A stretch of DNA of 64,000 nt, taken from NCBI GenBank assembly GCA_015680685.1, contig MNCI01030542.1:301931-365930 (forward strand), given 5' to 3'. This DNA comes from Gnetum montanum (lineage: Eukaryota; Streptophyta; Gnetopsida; Gnetales; Gnetaceae). Both the position numbers and the translations under genes were made by a program. Each line of letters begins with the position of its first letter. Within the stretch, counting starts at the first letter, position 1. Under the pieces are notes generated by a model. That model ran no database searches, was not told the DNA's origin, and saw only the letters and a list, made by a program, of their open reading frames with translations. Shown here in pieces: positions 12,098 through 22,926 of the stretch.

Positions 12098-12797
12098 TTG
12101 AGAGAATCCTGTGTTGAATTTTAGTTCATCTATTGTATTAAAAATTATCCAAGTTGCCATTTTACCAAATTTGATGTCTTCCATAACAATTTTGGTCATT
12201 TTGTTGTAATTGCGTAATGAGAAGAATAACTAATTTCAAGTTGGGCAAAAAATCTTGTGTTGCAAAATATTTTTGAATTATCAAAAATTGTTGTTTTCTA
12301 TACATTTCTTATGTATTCCTTATGTATTGCAATACAAAGACATAAACATAAAAGTTGTAGATCTTCTATTGGAGCCAATATATTGTTGGTGATATGAATG
12401 TAATAGTATTTAGTGTTACTTAGACACTCCATCTCCAGCATTATGGTCAGAATCTTATTTAGCCTTACAAATAGGCTCTTCCTAAGGGTTATGGGCAGAA
12501 TATTAGTAGAATATTATTTAGTGTTACCAACCTATGATTTGGTTGGTAGTGGGCCTCCAGGTCAAAATCATTGTCACTATTAGAGTAGATAATCCCAAGC
12601 CACATAGGTATAGATATATATGTTATTCTCAACAAAGCACACAGGCAAAGGAATGAATGAATCCTTTGATCAATTTTAATTGAAATAAGTGTTTTTTAAC
12701 ATGTGACAAACAGTTGCAAGAATTCATCTTGTGAAAGAAACATAGGTCAAATACCAAAACTAATACAGCAAGAAGCAAGAACAAATACCTTAAAATG
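9561..12797. other. unassigned AT-rich region with a (TA)n microsatellite
   Basis: No coding region recognised on either strand; all frames are short and AT-driven. A perfect TA dinucleotide run lies at about 12,068-12,095. Sequence around 10,440-10,740 is slightly less AT-rich but shows no domain. Some of this may be older transposon or RLP debris beyond visual recognition. Confidence 0.45.
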
Positions 12798-12881
12798 GGA
12801 CTGGATTCAAATAATCAAATAAGGTAGGTTCATTCCAAGGGATTGGATTCAAATAATCAAATAAGGTAGGTTCCAAAGAAT
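12798..12881. repeat. 42-bp tandem duplication echoing the RLP stop region
   Basis: Two copies, period 42, of a block containing TTGGATTCAAATAATCAAAT. Read on the minus strand each resembles the end of the RLP coding region at 13,071-13,105 (Phe-Phe-Gly-x-Tyr-Leu-Ile-stop) with an 8-base insertion. They sit in the presumed 3' UTR of that gene. Confidence 0.8.
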
Positions 12882-12897
12882 GAAGGAAAGGCCTCTC

Positions 12898-12903
12898 TTT
12901 ATT
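12898..12903 (-). terminator. candidate poly(A) signal AATAAA of the RLP gene
   Basis: AATAAA on the minus strand about 175 bases after the stop codon at 13,079-13,081, a normal distance for a plant 3' UTR. Position is the only support. Confidence 0.4.
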
Positions 12904-13078
12904 ATAAAACTTCAAAATACATTGTACATAGAGAACATTTCAACTCATCCTTTTAAGAGAGATGCAATAGTAAGATAAGACGAGATGAAAATACTATAAG
13001 GCATGGGCAGGAGTTTTCTTTGATTTACACATGCAAAAAAGCAAACTTAACTGGACCTTTGCAACATTGGGATTGGAT

Positions 13079-16000
13079 TCAAATAAGGTACCTTCCAAAG
13101 AACTTAGGAAATGCATCCCACTGAAAATACAGAGCAATTGTAGCACCATATGAAAGACCAAATCCCAACCCCAATGCTAATAATGAAACATGCTTATCTA
13201 TCCATGCCCACCATCCATTCATCTTCCGAGTCTTTGTACTGGGCTCTGTTGCATTTGTTCCATTAACCTCACATGGAATGCTGGTGGGAGACCCACACAA
13301 ACACTCATTTTCTGCAAAGCAACTTTCATTAAAGGTAGAAAACTGGGTGCTGAGTGGAATTGTTCCACATAACCTATTATGTGAAACATTAAAAATACTT
13401 AAAAAGTTCAATGATTGTAGCTGCACTGGAATTTTTCCTGATAAATTATTGCAACTTAAATCTATAGCTTCCAGAAGCTGTAATTTTCCTAAGGATGAAG
13501 GTATGTCACCGGTGAACATGTTATGAGATAGATTTAGTAACCTCAAGGTAGTGAGATCTCCTATCCTCTTTGGAATCTCACCTGTGAGATTGTTGCTGGA
13601 TAAATCTATCACATTATTACCAGCTATTGCAGTCACATCATTGAGTTCCAGCCCTTTCTCTGTCATCATCACTTCCACAGTCTCTGTTGTTAATGAGGCC
13701 ATTGCCAACACAATAAAAACATCACCACTACCCTGCGAACCTTGAAATTGCTTGAGCATTTGGAGCTGAGATGGAAGTTTGCCATAAAATTTATTATTGG
13801 ATAAGTCCAACAGCTGCAAGTTTGTGAAACTGAATACCCATGGAGGAATGGTTCCTCTGAAACTATTATAGCCTAAATCTAGGACTTTTAGCTTATGCAT
13901 TCTCTTCAAATATTTTGGGAGACTGCCGGTTAACAAATTCCTTCTCAAATCTAATATTCTTAGATTCTTACACTTCGCCAAAGTGTATGACAAAGATCCA
14001 GAGAAACTATTCATATAAGCAGATAAAGCAATCATAGAAGATGGAAATACTAAAGACAATGCACCTTGAAAGCTATTGTTGCCCAGATTTAAGAATGAAA
14101 GTCTATTACAATTACCTAGTGCATCAGGAATGTTGTTGGAGAGTCTGTTTTGAGAGACATCCAAAGAGACTAAATTTGTAAGGCTTCCAATGCTTTCTGG
14201 AATATGGCCGGTCAACTGATTTCCTTTTAAACTTAACACTGCTAATTCTTTCATGTCACCAATGCAGTCTGGTATCCTGCCATAGAGATTTAAACCTTCC
14301 AAGGATAAAGCTTCTAATTTGCTTAAGCGACAAAGTTCTACTGGAAATGTTCCTGAATTATGAGATGATACTTGGGAAGACAAGTCAAGGTCGACGAGAT
14401 CTGTGACATTTCCTATACCATTCGGGATTTCCGTGGTGGATAATTCCAACTCCTTCAGTTGCGTCAGAAGACATACGCAGTCTGGCACTGCAGCTTCGGA
14501 GCCAGTATGCCACGTTAAGTATACCAGCTGTTTCAGCTGGCACAACTCCCAAGGAAAACTATCTTTCATGGAATTTGCTCTCACGTGAAAGGAGTTGAGC
14601 TGCATCAACCTTCCCAATTCAGAGGGAATACCTCCACTCACTTTGTCGGCATATAAGTAGAAATCATTAAGTTTGCTCAGGTTCCCCACCTCCCTTGGAA
14701 TTTCACCTATGAAATAGTCCCCTGAAAGCCGCAGCTCTTTGAGATTTGACAGTTTGCCTAGGAAAGAAGGAATCTGACCGCTCCCACCATCAAAACTGAA
14801 ATCAAGAGATTGCAACATGCTCAAATTACCAAGCTCATTTGGAATCTTTCCAAGAACGATGTTTGCTTCCATGGCCAAATATCTGAGTTTGAAGAGATTT
14901 CCCACCTCCTTTGGAAATGCACCTATAAAATAGTCTCCTGAAAGGTGCAGAGTCTGCAGGAGTAACAGTTTTCCAAGGAAAGAGGGAATTGGACCCCCAC
15001 TTCCACCTTCAAACCTGAAATGAAGAGATTGCAACATGCTCAGATTGCCCAGCTCATTGGGAATGCTTCCATTAAGATACTCTGCATACACAGTTAAGTC
15101 TCTGAGTTTGCTAAGATTTCCCAACTCTGTTAGCATCCGCCCTCTCAATGTTCCTGTGCTTAACCATAGACTGTGAAGATGTGACAGTTTCCCCAGGGAA
15201 GAGGGAATCAAGCCACTTCCATTATTGAATGTGAAGGAAAGAGATTGCAATTTACTTAAATTACCAAACTCCTCTGGAATGCTTCCACTAAGTCTGTCTG
15301 CCCGCTGCAAATCCAGGTCGATGAGATTGCCGAGACTCCCCAACTCCTTTGGTATTGGCCCCACAAAGTAATCTCCTCCTAAATATAGACTCCGAAGGCG
15401 TGACAATTTTTGTAGCCAAGAGGGAATCGGACCGCTCCCACCGCCGTCGAGTCCCAACGCAAGAGATTGCAAGCGGCTCAAATTATGCAGCTCTATTGGA
15501 ATACCACCGCTAAATCCATACAATTGTAGCCATGTCCCAGCCACAACGGTACACGGCTGCTCCAACCATTGCCATCCAATGACAAACTGAGATCTTGAAG
15601 CAGAGTCAAATTTTGTAACTCTCCTGGAATACTCCCTTCCAAAGAGGGCATGTATAGATGCAATACCTTAAGATGCTTGAAATTTCCCAACCAAGCCGGC
15701 ATAATTGAAGGCTCAAGCTCAGCATCAGAACCTGGCTGTACAACCAATGTTTGAAGAGAAGAACAATTTCTCAAAGACTCGGGAAAAGGGCCATGTAATG
15801 ATGGTGATCGGAAGTAGGAAGCCAACAGAATTAGATGTTGCAACCGGCTGAGCTGCCCAATGTTTTGAGGAACAGGGCCATACAATTGACCGAAAGAGAG
15901 ATTTAAATGAGACAGAAATGTGAGATTGCATATGGATGGGGAGAGGACACCTATTAGCTCCATGTCATCGAGTTCCAGGGATACCACTCTGCGGGTGCGT

Positions 16001-16293
16001 GAGCTTGAGCTTGAGCTGCTGCTTTGGGAAGAAGAAGAAGATGAAGAGGAGGAGCACTTGACTCCAGCCCAATCTTGGCAGAGTCCATGCAGATTGTGGC
16101 GACTCCAATTGGAAAGCATGTTATTCTCATCGAACCAAATTCCTGCTTTGAACTCCAACAAAGCATTGGCATCCCCGAGCAAAGATGATGATGATGCATA
16201 GCCCACTCTTATGAAAGACATCAACGCCGCCGCCGCCACCACTGCACTCAATTTGCATTGCTCCTGCCCTGCCATTGCCATTGCCATTACCAT
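13079..16293 (-). CDS. LRR receptor-like protein (RLP), frameshifted by an internal deletion
   Basis: Plasma-membrane receptor without kinase, of the kind that senses extracellular ligands and signals through a SOBIR1-type partner (family knowledge). Start chosen at 16,293; ATGs at 16,287, 16,281 and 16,275 are equally possible. Residues 1-32 are a signal peptide, then an LRR N-cap with Trp and Cys72/Cys80, a Ser-rich tract (81-98), and about 30 LRRs of the xxLxLxxNxxxGxIP type. Next come a non-LRR island ending near EKGLELND, four final LRRs, a C-cap (CFAENECLCG...PC), a membrane helix with a GxxxG motif (LSYG) and a short tail ending FGRYLI. Two frames cover it: 16,293-15,496, and 15,565-13,079. 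At about 15,540 the frame shifts because roughly 88-94 bases of one three-LRR unit are missing. As read, translation stops after 266 residues. Splicing cannot mend it, since sequence is absent, not inserted. Otherwise the frame is clean, so the lesion is recent, allelic or an assembly error. Confidence 0.9.
14621..15493 (-). repeat. four tandem three-LRR units inside the RLP gene
   Basis: Residues fall into four successive units of 74, 72, 73 and 72 amino acids. Each has the order ELxNLSxLQSL, then IPSxLxKL, then (in three of the four) GDYFxG with an ELG/EVG block, and ends GxIPx. The second unit is the most diverged. A fifth, damaged unit lies just upstream (15,621-15,494, only 128 bases instead of about 219), and it is where the frame breaks. 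The pattern indicates expansion of a three-repeat block by unequal exchange. Confidence 0.85.
16000..16053 (-). repeat. Ser-codon microsatellite in the RLP N-cap region
   Basis: A run of AGC/TCC/TCT-type codons gives 17 Ser and one Gln between the N-terminal cap (Cys80) and the first LRR. It appears as GAAGAAGAAGATGAAGAGG on the plus strand. It is unusual inside an LRR ectodomain and likely length-variable. Confidence 0.85.
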
Positions 16294-16765
16294 TAGAATG
16301 AGATTTAAGATTTGAGATTTGTGTTTGTGCAAATATGGGTGTGGCTGAGCCTTATAATGTAAGACGAGCGTGTCTGGGAAGTTGGTTAGAATGGAAGATT
16401 CAAAGCTGCCGTGTTTTTTACACTGTACATTTGATGTGAAAAGTCTTGGCAGTTTGCCATGCTTCTTCGTCAATGCCGTGCCGTGCTTGACGAGAAAAGC
16501 CACATATGAATTGGAGCATAATCCGTCAAAGTCATGTTCGTCTCGTCTTCAAAGTCATCATCTTAACGTGGCTAAATTAGAATAACGTGTCTGTGAGCGG
16601 AATTGTCTGCGAGTCCATGCAAACGTGAATGCGAAGGCTCTCTCTTGAAAAGTTGCAGAAAACTTTATTTTGAGCACATTCCACGCAAAATGTAAGATTC
16701 AAGGAAGGATCAAAGTGTGACATATGCATGTGTGCGAGCCTAGGTAAATGTGAATGCCAAAACAT
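16294..16765 (-). promoter_or_regulatory. RLP promoter region with W-box cores
   Basis: The upstream region has a TATA-like CATTATAAGG near 16,350, about 60 bases before the ATG. It has three W-box cores (TTGAC or its complement GTCAA) at 16,469-16,473, 16,487-16,491 and 16,525-16,529. W-boxes bind WRKY factors and are common in immune-receptor promoters; regulation here is inferred from sequence alone. The stretch from about 16,360 to 16,765 has a second copy at about 18,640-19,080, and conservation between the copies supports a functional history. Confidence 0.6.
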
Positions 16766-18036
16766 TTTTCTTCAATGCATTTTGGAGTCATTAAACGTGG
16801 TCTTGGAATTTAGCCATTTTCAATTGTCTTGGAAATTTTATGGATGTTTTTATGGTTCTTCCTTGTTGACTTTTTGTTCTTTTGTTTTAATCAATGATCC
16901 TTGCTTCTTAATGATTTTCTTCTCCTTTCTTTCTACAAATTCTTGTGGAAGAATGATGTGTATGTTCAAGTCTTTGATCCTTTTTGAATCTTGATGGATG
17001 AATTTTGTTTATGATTTTCTTTTAGTGAAGTTTTTAATTTTATTTTAGTGAAGTTTTTAATTTTATAATGGTGAAGGCCAAAATTTCTTCTTCTTTGAAT
17101 AGTTCTTGTAAGCACAAGTCTAAGTCTTCAATTTCTTCTTTCTCTTTCTTGATCTTTGGAGGAAAGACTTGATGTTCAAATTTGGTTGAATCATTTTGAT
17201 ATGACTACTTTAGAATAGATTCAATTCAGTAAAAATGATATGATGATTGTTGTCAAATACTAATTTGTAATCTTCATTTATCAATCAAGTAATTGAAAGT
17301 AATGATTTTTGTAAATTAGGCTCATAGAAGACATTTTTGATTTCAAAAACATTTCTACCTTTCAAATTGATTGCAATGTTTCTCATTCCTAGTATATCTA
17401 ACCTTCTTCTATTTTAAGTTGAATTTTACTAAAATCATATGTAAATTTGATTTCATTAAAATCTTCTATTTTGATGCCTTATGATTTGTGCATCCACTTT
17501 CTAACTACATATTTGTTGAGATTTGGTTGTTTGAGTAATAAAAGTGTGGAAAATAAGTTCTTTTCTACTTGTTGGTTCACCTTGCCTTGTCTCTTGAGCT
17601 TTATGTTGCCTTCCTTTACTATTTGGAATCTTTGGCTCTTTTTTTGTTTTTTGTCTTTTTTTTTCACTTTTCAATATATTCCTTGAGATTCTTTTTACAA
17701 AGAAAATCCCACATTTCTTGGTTGCATATTAATTAAACAACTTTTAATCTCTTATGTAACTAAATTGTAGATAATCTCTCTTGCATTTTCATCTTCCTTT
17801 TTGATTTTTTCTAAATTTTTTTTCCTACTCTCATTGTTTATATTTTTTGAATTTGAAATTTTTATTTTTCTTTCGACAATGTTCCAAATGACCTTATAAT
17901 CTAAAACTAACTCTATCAAATGTGCTCATACTTAAAAATTTTGAGAACAATCATAAATGATTAAGCATTTTGAATAACTTTTGTAAATATTGCATTGATG
18001 TCCCATGGACTCAACCATTAGCTTTGATACCACTAT
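16766..18036 (-). mobile_element. Ty1/copia remnant, internal part with primer-binding site
   Basis: At 18,015-18,032 the minus strand reads TGGTATCAAAGCTAATGG, a primer-binding site for initiator-Met tRNA (plant copia consensus TGGTATCAGAGC), four bases inside the LTR that starts at 18,037. The sequence to the left has only stop-interrupted minus-strand frames. A block near 17,300, NLQKSLLSIT followed by KLVFDNN, resembles the gag-pre-integrase segment of copia polyproteins. No second LTR was found on the left, so the element is truncated or deleted. It lies between the two copies of the RLP promoter. Confidence 0.6.
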
Positions 18037-18611
18037 TGTTTCCTTCTTCTTCTTTTTTGAAGTAGGAAGTTTGAAAATCTTTTTTTTTTTTTTTTTGCAA
18101 TTTTTTTGTGGCTCAATTGTTAAAAAATTGAATTTTTTAAAATATTTTGTAACTACAATATTTTAGCAATCTCAATGAGTTTCAAGCTGATATTAAGCTT
18201 GTTGGAAAGATCATTTTGTAATCTATAAGCCTATAATTTTTTTAGGTCAATTAGAATTTATTTAATAATTTAAATCTAACCTACAAAAGGGGTATTAAAT
18301 AAAATTGTTCAGCATCTAGAATAGAAATTGCTGATTTGTGAGATGAACACCTCATAGATCCAAGAAAGTTATGAGTTGAGTAAATACATATACGAACCTC
18401 TTTGAAAAATCTACCTCCCTACGAAATTTGGATTTGATTTGATAGTTAAAATTTGTTACACAAGAGTGGCTCTAAATGTGATTGTTCAATTTCTTAGTTG
18501 GCAATGCTGAGTTATAAAGCTCTAATTGGATTAAAAACATGTATTTATTTTACAATCATTTCTAGATAGACAATGATTAATAAATGAGCAAAATAGTGCC
18601 TAAAACCAACA
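18037..18611 (-). repeat. 5' LTR of the copia remnant
   Basis: On the minus strand it starts TGTTGG (18,611) and ends GGAAACA (18,037), four bases before the Met-tRNA primer site. About 575 bases, AT-rich, no coding content. Boundaries rest on the terminal TG...CA and primer-site position only. Confidence 0.55.
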
Positions 18612-18639
18612 CTAATCACAAAAGTCATTTGAGTTGGAA

Positions 18640-19080
18640 GAAAAGAAAAAGTTTGGAAGTTGGATAGAACCGAAGATTCAAAGCTACAGCGTTTGAAATG
18701 GTGTGTACTGTCCATTTGATTTGAAAAGTGACGACATGCTTCTTCTTCTTCGTCAATGCCGTGGTTGACGAGAAGACCCAGCTATGATTTTGAGCATGAC
18801 CCTTTAAAGTCATCTTCGTCATCATCGTCGTCTGAACGTGTTTAAGTCAAGGAAGCAGGTGCACCTCACATGTCTGCGAGCGGAATTGCGGAATTGTCTG
18901 CGAGTCCATTCAAATGTGAATGACGAGTGCTTTGTCTGGAAAAGTTGCAGAAATTTTAGATCTGCAGGAGGACTGAGGACTGTAGCGAGTACATTGCACA
19001 CAAAATGTAAGATTCAAGGAAGGATCCAAGTGTGACTATGTCTGCGAGCCCACGTAAGTGTGAATGCCGAGACTTTTCCT
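18640..19080 (-). repeat. second copy of the RLP promoter region
   Basis: Colinear with 16,360-16,765. Shared blocks include GATTCAAAGCT, CTTCGTCAATGCCGTG, AAAAGTTGCAGAAA and AATGTAAGATTCAAGGAAGG, in the same order and orientation. Two of the three W-box cores are kept (18,752-18,756 and 18,765-18,769). No RLP coding sequence follows on its left; the copia LTR begins about 30 bases away. This is most simply a duplicated RLP locus that lost its coding part. Confidence 0.8.
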
Positions 19081-20827
19081 TATCCTTAGGAAGTCGTAGA
19101 AAACTGTTCTGGTCTTTTACAGATGGGTAAGGACTGCATTTTTTCCTACTATAGATGGTAGGAAGGCATTCCAAAATCTTTGGACTCTCTTGTCATTATT
19201 CAAATATGTTTTTTTTTTACTATATTATTATTCATTAGTATAAACCAAGAAAAATGTAATGCTATATTGCAATGCCAAAACATATCTACAACTAAAGATT
19301 TGTGTTATGCAAATGATCATATTAATATGTTTAAAAGAAAAAAGTGGTAAATTTTATAATAATATTTCATATCATTAACAGATAAAAAAATGATATTAAG
19401 GAAAAAGTTTGTGTCTTGTAAATAAGGTTAGGTGGTTTGCATCTATGGAAATTGAGTTGTATCTAATTATTTTACATAAGCATAATAAGACAAGATACTT
19501 AATATTAGATCTATTGAGTTGTATCTACAAGGCTTAGTTAATCTAAGTAGGGAAGGTGAGACCAAGTGAATTTAGTTTTAAAAATAAAAAGAGCTTAATT
19601 TTACAGTAAGTCATCCCAAGGTTTAAGCCCATATTTATCAACAAGACTATATTATGGTTTCATATCAATACTAGTTTAGCTATATATTTATGATATATAT
19701 TTATTATTTGGTCAAGATAATTTTTTATGTTTTTCAAATTAATAAAATCTTAAATTGATTCACTAAGAATTGATTTTTAAATTCAAAATAAAAATCAAAA
19801 CCAATATACAATTCTCATGAAAAATTCCATCCCTTTACCAGCTTTATGACAAAAATTATTTATTTACAAGGATAAAGTTTAGGTAACAAAGTAGTTGGCC
19901 TCTAAATGAAACTCTTAGCCAAAATAATAATTCGCATAACAAATTGTGACCAAGTGCTTGTCTTCACCATTGTTTTAGTGTGACTAAGGAAGACTCTCTT
20001 GGACAAGGCTGGTAACTAGCCTCTCCAAAATCTTACCTAAAACACATTTAATTTTAACACACCAATAACAAAGATATCATGAAAGGCACATATTGATCTA
20101 TTGTCATCCAAATTCATATTTATAGAGGAAGTAGTTGCTTATATCTAGGTCAAAGTAAAAAAAATTAGAATAATGAAGTGTAGAGATTTTAAGCAATTTG
20201 GTTGAACCAATGTTAGAAACTATTAAGGTTATTACCTAGAATGAGGAAATGTTATATCCACTTAATGCTATTGAAATTAAGAATATAGAAAAAGGCACAA
20301 TTGCTTAATAAGAACAAGGTAGAGAGTAATAATTTGTAGAAAACAATCTCAAAGGTATTGTGACAGGAGAAACAAGTTAAGGATTTCAACCTTAAATTTG
20401 TTGAGGTAAAGATAGTAGAAAATCAAAATGTGAAATAAACAAAAGAAAAAATACTAAAAGACAAAATGATCATTTTTAAACAACTAAAATTTTAATACCT
20501 TAGAGGTAAAAAAAAGAGTTTGAAAGCACTAGAAATATTTGCATGATTAAAATCTCTTTGTATGTTTATATGAGTTGTTTTAGTAGAAATTTTTAGTAAA
20601 TGACTTTTCTAAATTTCTATAGGATTCTTAAAGTACCACTATAGGATTGGTAGTTTAAGCATAACTAGAACTTCAAATGATGTTTACTATATACTTTCTT
20701 GATTAATGAATTCCTTAAATGTCCATTAATTTTACCTACTTTGGACTAGATTCCATGAATTTTAATTACCAAAGCTGTAAGTACAATATTAATAAAGGCA
20801 AATTGAGTTTATCTCATATTTTTATTT
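19081..20827. other. unassigned AT-rich region
   Basis: No coding frame, repeat or RNA gene recognised. If the polypurine tract proposed at 20,828 is real, the right part would be the decayed 3' internal sequence of a plus-strand LTR element. Confidence 0.4.
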
Positions 20828-21518
20828 GGAGGGGCAAGTGTTGGACCCCAAAAATAAAATGTAGTATAATTGAAGATGAACATTGAAAAGAGGCAAAATT
20901 GCAACACCCCATAAAAGAAAAGGCTCAAAATTTTTGGATATGTCTTTTTAGGTTTCCATCCTTATAACTGATCCTAAAAAAGTTTTTCTTTAGTGTAGAA
21001 AAAAGATTAACCTTGCCCTTTTTTAGAAGTACCCTCTTAGGTTTTCGTTTCTTACTAAACAAATTCTATAAATGATAAAACATGAAGAGGGATACATTCA
21101 AGGCTACACCTAAGTATGATATGTTGAATAATATCGCCTTGAACTAATAAAGAGAGAACATTAGCTAGAGAATCTCTATGATAAACCACATTACATCAAA
21201 ATTCTCAAATGATATAAAGAATAAAAGGACAAAATCAACTCCAAGTGTGAAGCAAAAATCCTTGAGGTTAAGGAATATCACTAAATAAAACTTTATTTAG
21301 CCTTAGCTTAAAACTATGTAAATATGAGCTATACTAAGACCAAGAATTTCAAACAAAGGAATAAGTAAAAAAGAAAAGAATATGTTGTGTGCACTCAAAC
21401 ATTGGAATAAATTCTTCTTCACATGTAGAAAGACTAATTGAAGTTTGTTTCTTGGATTTTCAATAGATAGTATTTCTTCCATGAAAAATGATTACTCCCC
21501 AAGTTGATTTCTATTGTC
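20828..21518 (+). mobile_element. possible polypurine tract and 3' LTR start of an old LTR element
   Basis: GGAGGGGCAAG directly followed by TGTTGGACCCC (from 20,839) is the usual join of polypurine tract and LTR start in plant gypsy elements. The right end of the LTR, its partner and a coding region could not be found, so this is tentative. The rest of the stretch to 21,518 shows nothing else. Confidence 0.35.
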
Positions 21519-21535
21519 ATTATCTCCTCCCTAAT

Positions 21536-21711
21536 AGGGACCATCATTTGGAGTGATGTTAAGGTGCTCGTTTTTCAAGTCAAAGACCTGGGTTCAAGCT
21601 TGGGCACAACCAATTGAAGAGGCTAGGCTTGCACTTATCTGTCAACCTTCTCAAGACCCTGCCTAATGATATAAGTACTATGGCTTTTGGTCATAATCTT
21701 TTTGATCCTTT
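21536..21711 (+). mobile_element. tRNA-derived SINE
   Basis: A 176-base body between 17-bp target duplications ATTATCTCCTCCCTAAT (21,519-21,535) and the same with one change (21,712-21,728). The head carries a polymerase III promoter-like pair: an A-box-like TGATGTTAAGGTG near 21,553 and a B-box-like GGGTTCAAGCTTGGG near 21,592 (consensus GGTTCRANNCC). The phrase around them, GGTGCTCGTTTTTCAAG, is typical of plant tRNA-derived SINE heads. It has no coding capacity and would depend on a LINE for mobility. The family name is unknown to me. Confidence 0.75.
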
Positions 21712-21898
21712 ATTATCTCCTCTCTAATCAACAACTATGTAGGCATGAAATTTTCCATCTCCTTTGGTATAAATTAACCTATAATTGGTTATTTCTTTGA
21801 CATATTTTAGAACATGAAAAAGTACTTTTAGAAGAGATTCTTTTGGTTCTTGCATGAAATGTAAAAGAAGAAATGTGATAATTCTAGGTTTAGCCTAG

Positions 21899-22756
21899 TG
21901 ATGAGTGGCTAGGTACCTTTACACTCAACCATACGAATACAAGCATTCATGCATGATCTGGTCAAACTCCATAGATGGACTAGTTATGGTATCTAGATAA
22001 TTACACATTGATCACAGTTCACTATATTCCCACTTGGACTAGTATTTACTTTGTCACATATGGTTTAGTCCAAAGTGAGGTGAATGATGTGATCCTAAAC
22101 TAATGCTACTCCTAGATACGATGGAAAATAATATTGTTTAAAGCTAATAGGTAATGAGAAGCATAATCTAAACTAACCTAAGTGCGATGAGCATCCGTCC
22201 TCAATTATCTGTATGCATCTTGGACCTTGTGTACTACTTCTGGGATTACCAAGCGTACATTACTTGAGCGCTCCTAGATACACTACTGGGTTACCAAGTA
22301 ATTACACTTAAATGTTCATAATTAAGTCGTACTCATTCCGTAATTAACAATAGGAATAGTAAATGATGGTAAAGAAGTATTAATTAAGAAAACAATAAAT
22401 AACAATAATAAGTAAGCAATTAAAACTAAGTGAATGCTGCAATGATGGAGTAATCTTGATCTTTATTGTCGATCATGTGCATGTCCAAGTACATCACGCT
22501 CGAATAAAGGTTCTGTACAATTACAATCATCACACTACAGGCATGCACTAGGGAAAGAATGGAAATTAATTGCAATTGACAAAAAAGACTCTATTCATAC
22601 ACTTACTAACTCCTCCTTCCTGTGCACCCAAATGTGTATTTATAGGCTTACACAGGAATCATGATATCGTATATCTGATATGGCTACCCAAGCCACGATA
22701 TTGCGTATCTGATATTGCGGATCTAATATTGGAGCCTGGCAAATCATGATTCATCA
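21899..22756 (-). repeat. 3' LTR of the pol-less element
   Basis: Starts TGATGAGTGGCTAGG and ends ATGATTCATCA on the plus strand. TATA box (CTATAAATAC on the minus strand) near 22,635. The U3 part (22,756-22,640) carries GATATC/GATATT-type palindromes. It adjoins the polypurine tract at 22,757. Confidence 0.92.
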
Positions 22757-22767
22757 TACCCCCACAA
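22757..22767 (-). other. polypurine tract
   Basis: Minus strand GTTGTGGGGGTA abuts the LTR. The upstream block GACGAGTTTTCATTCAGT is conserved at the other two polypurine tracts (40,951 and 62,407). It primes plus-strand DNA synthesis. Confidence 0.85.
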
Positions 22768-22926
22768 CTGAATGAAAACTCGTCCTCGAGTCAAACAAAA
22801 TAAGAACAAGTTTAATTGATTACATAGTGGATAGGTATGGAATTATTAACTAACTAGGGATTTATTCATACCACAATGGAGAATTGAACATAACAAAATT
22901 GGGAGATAGACACAGAATTATAAAAT

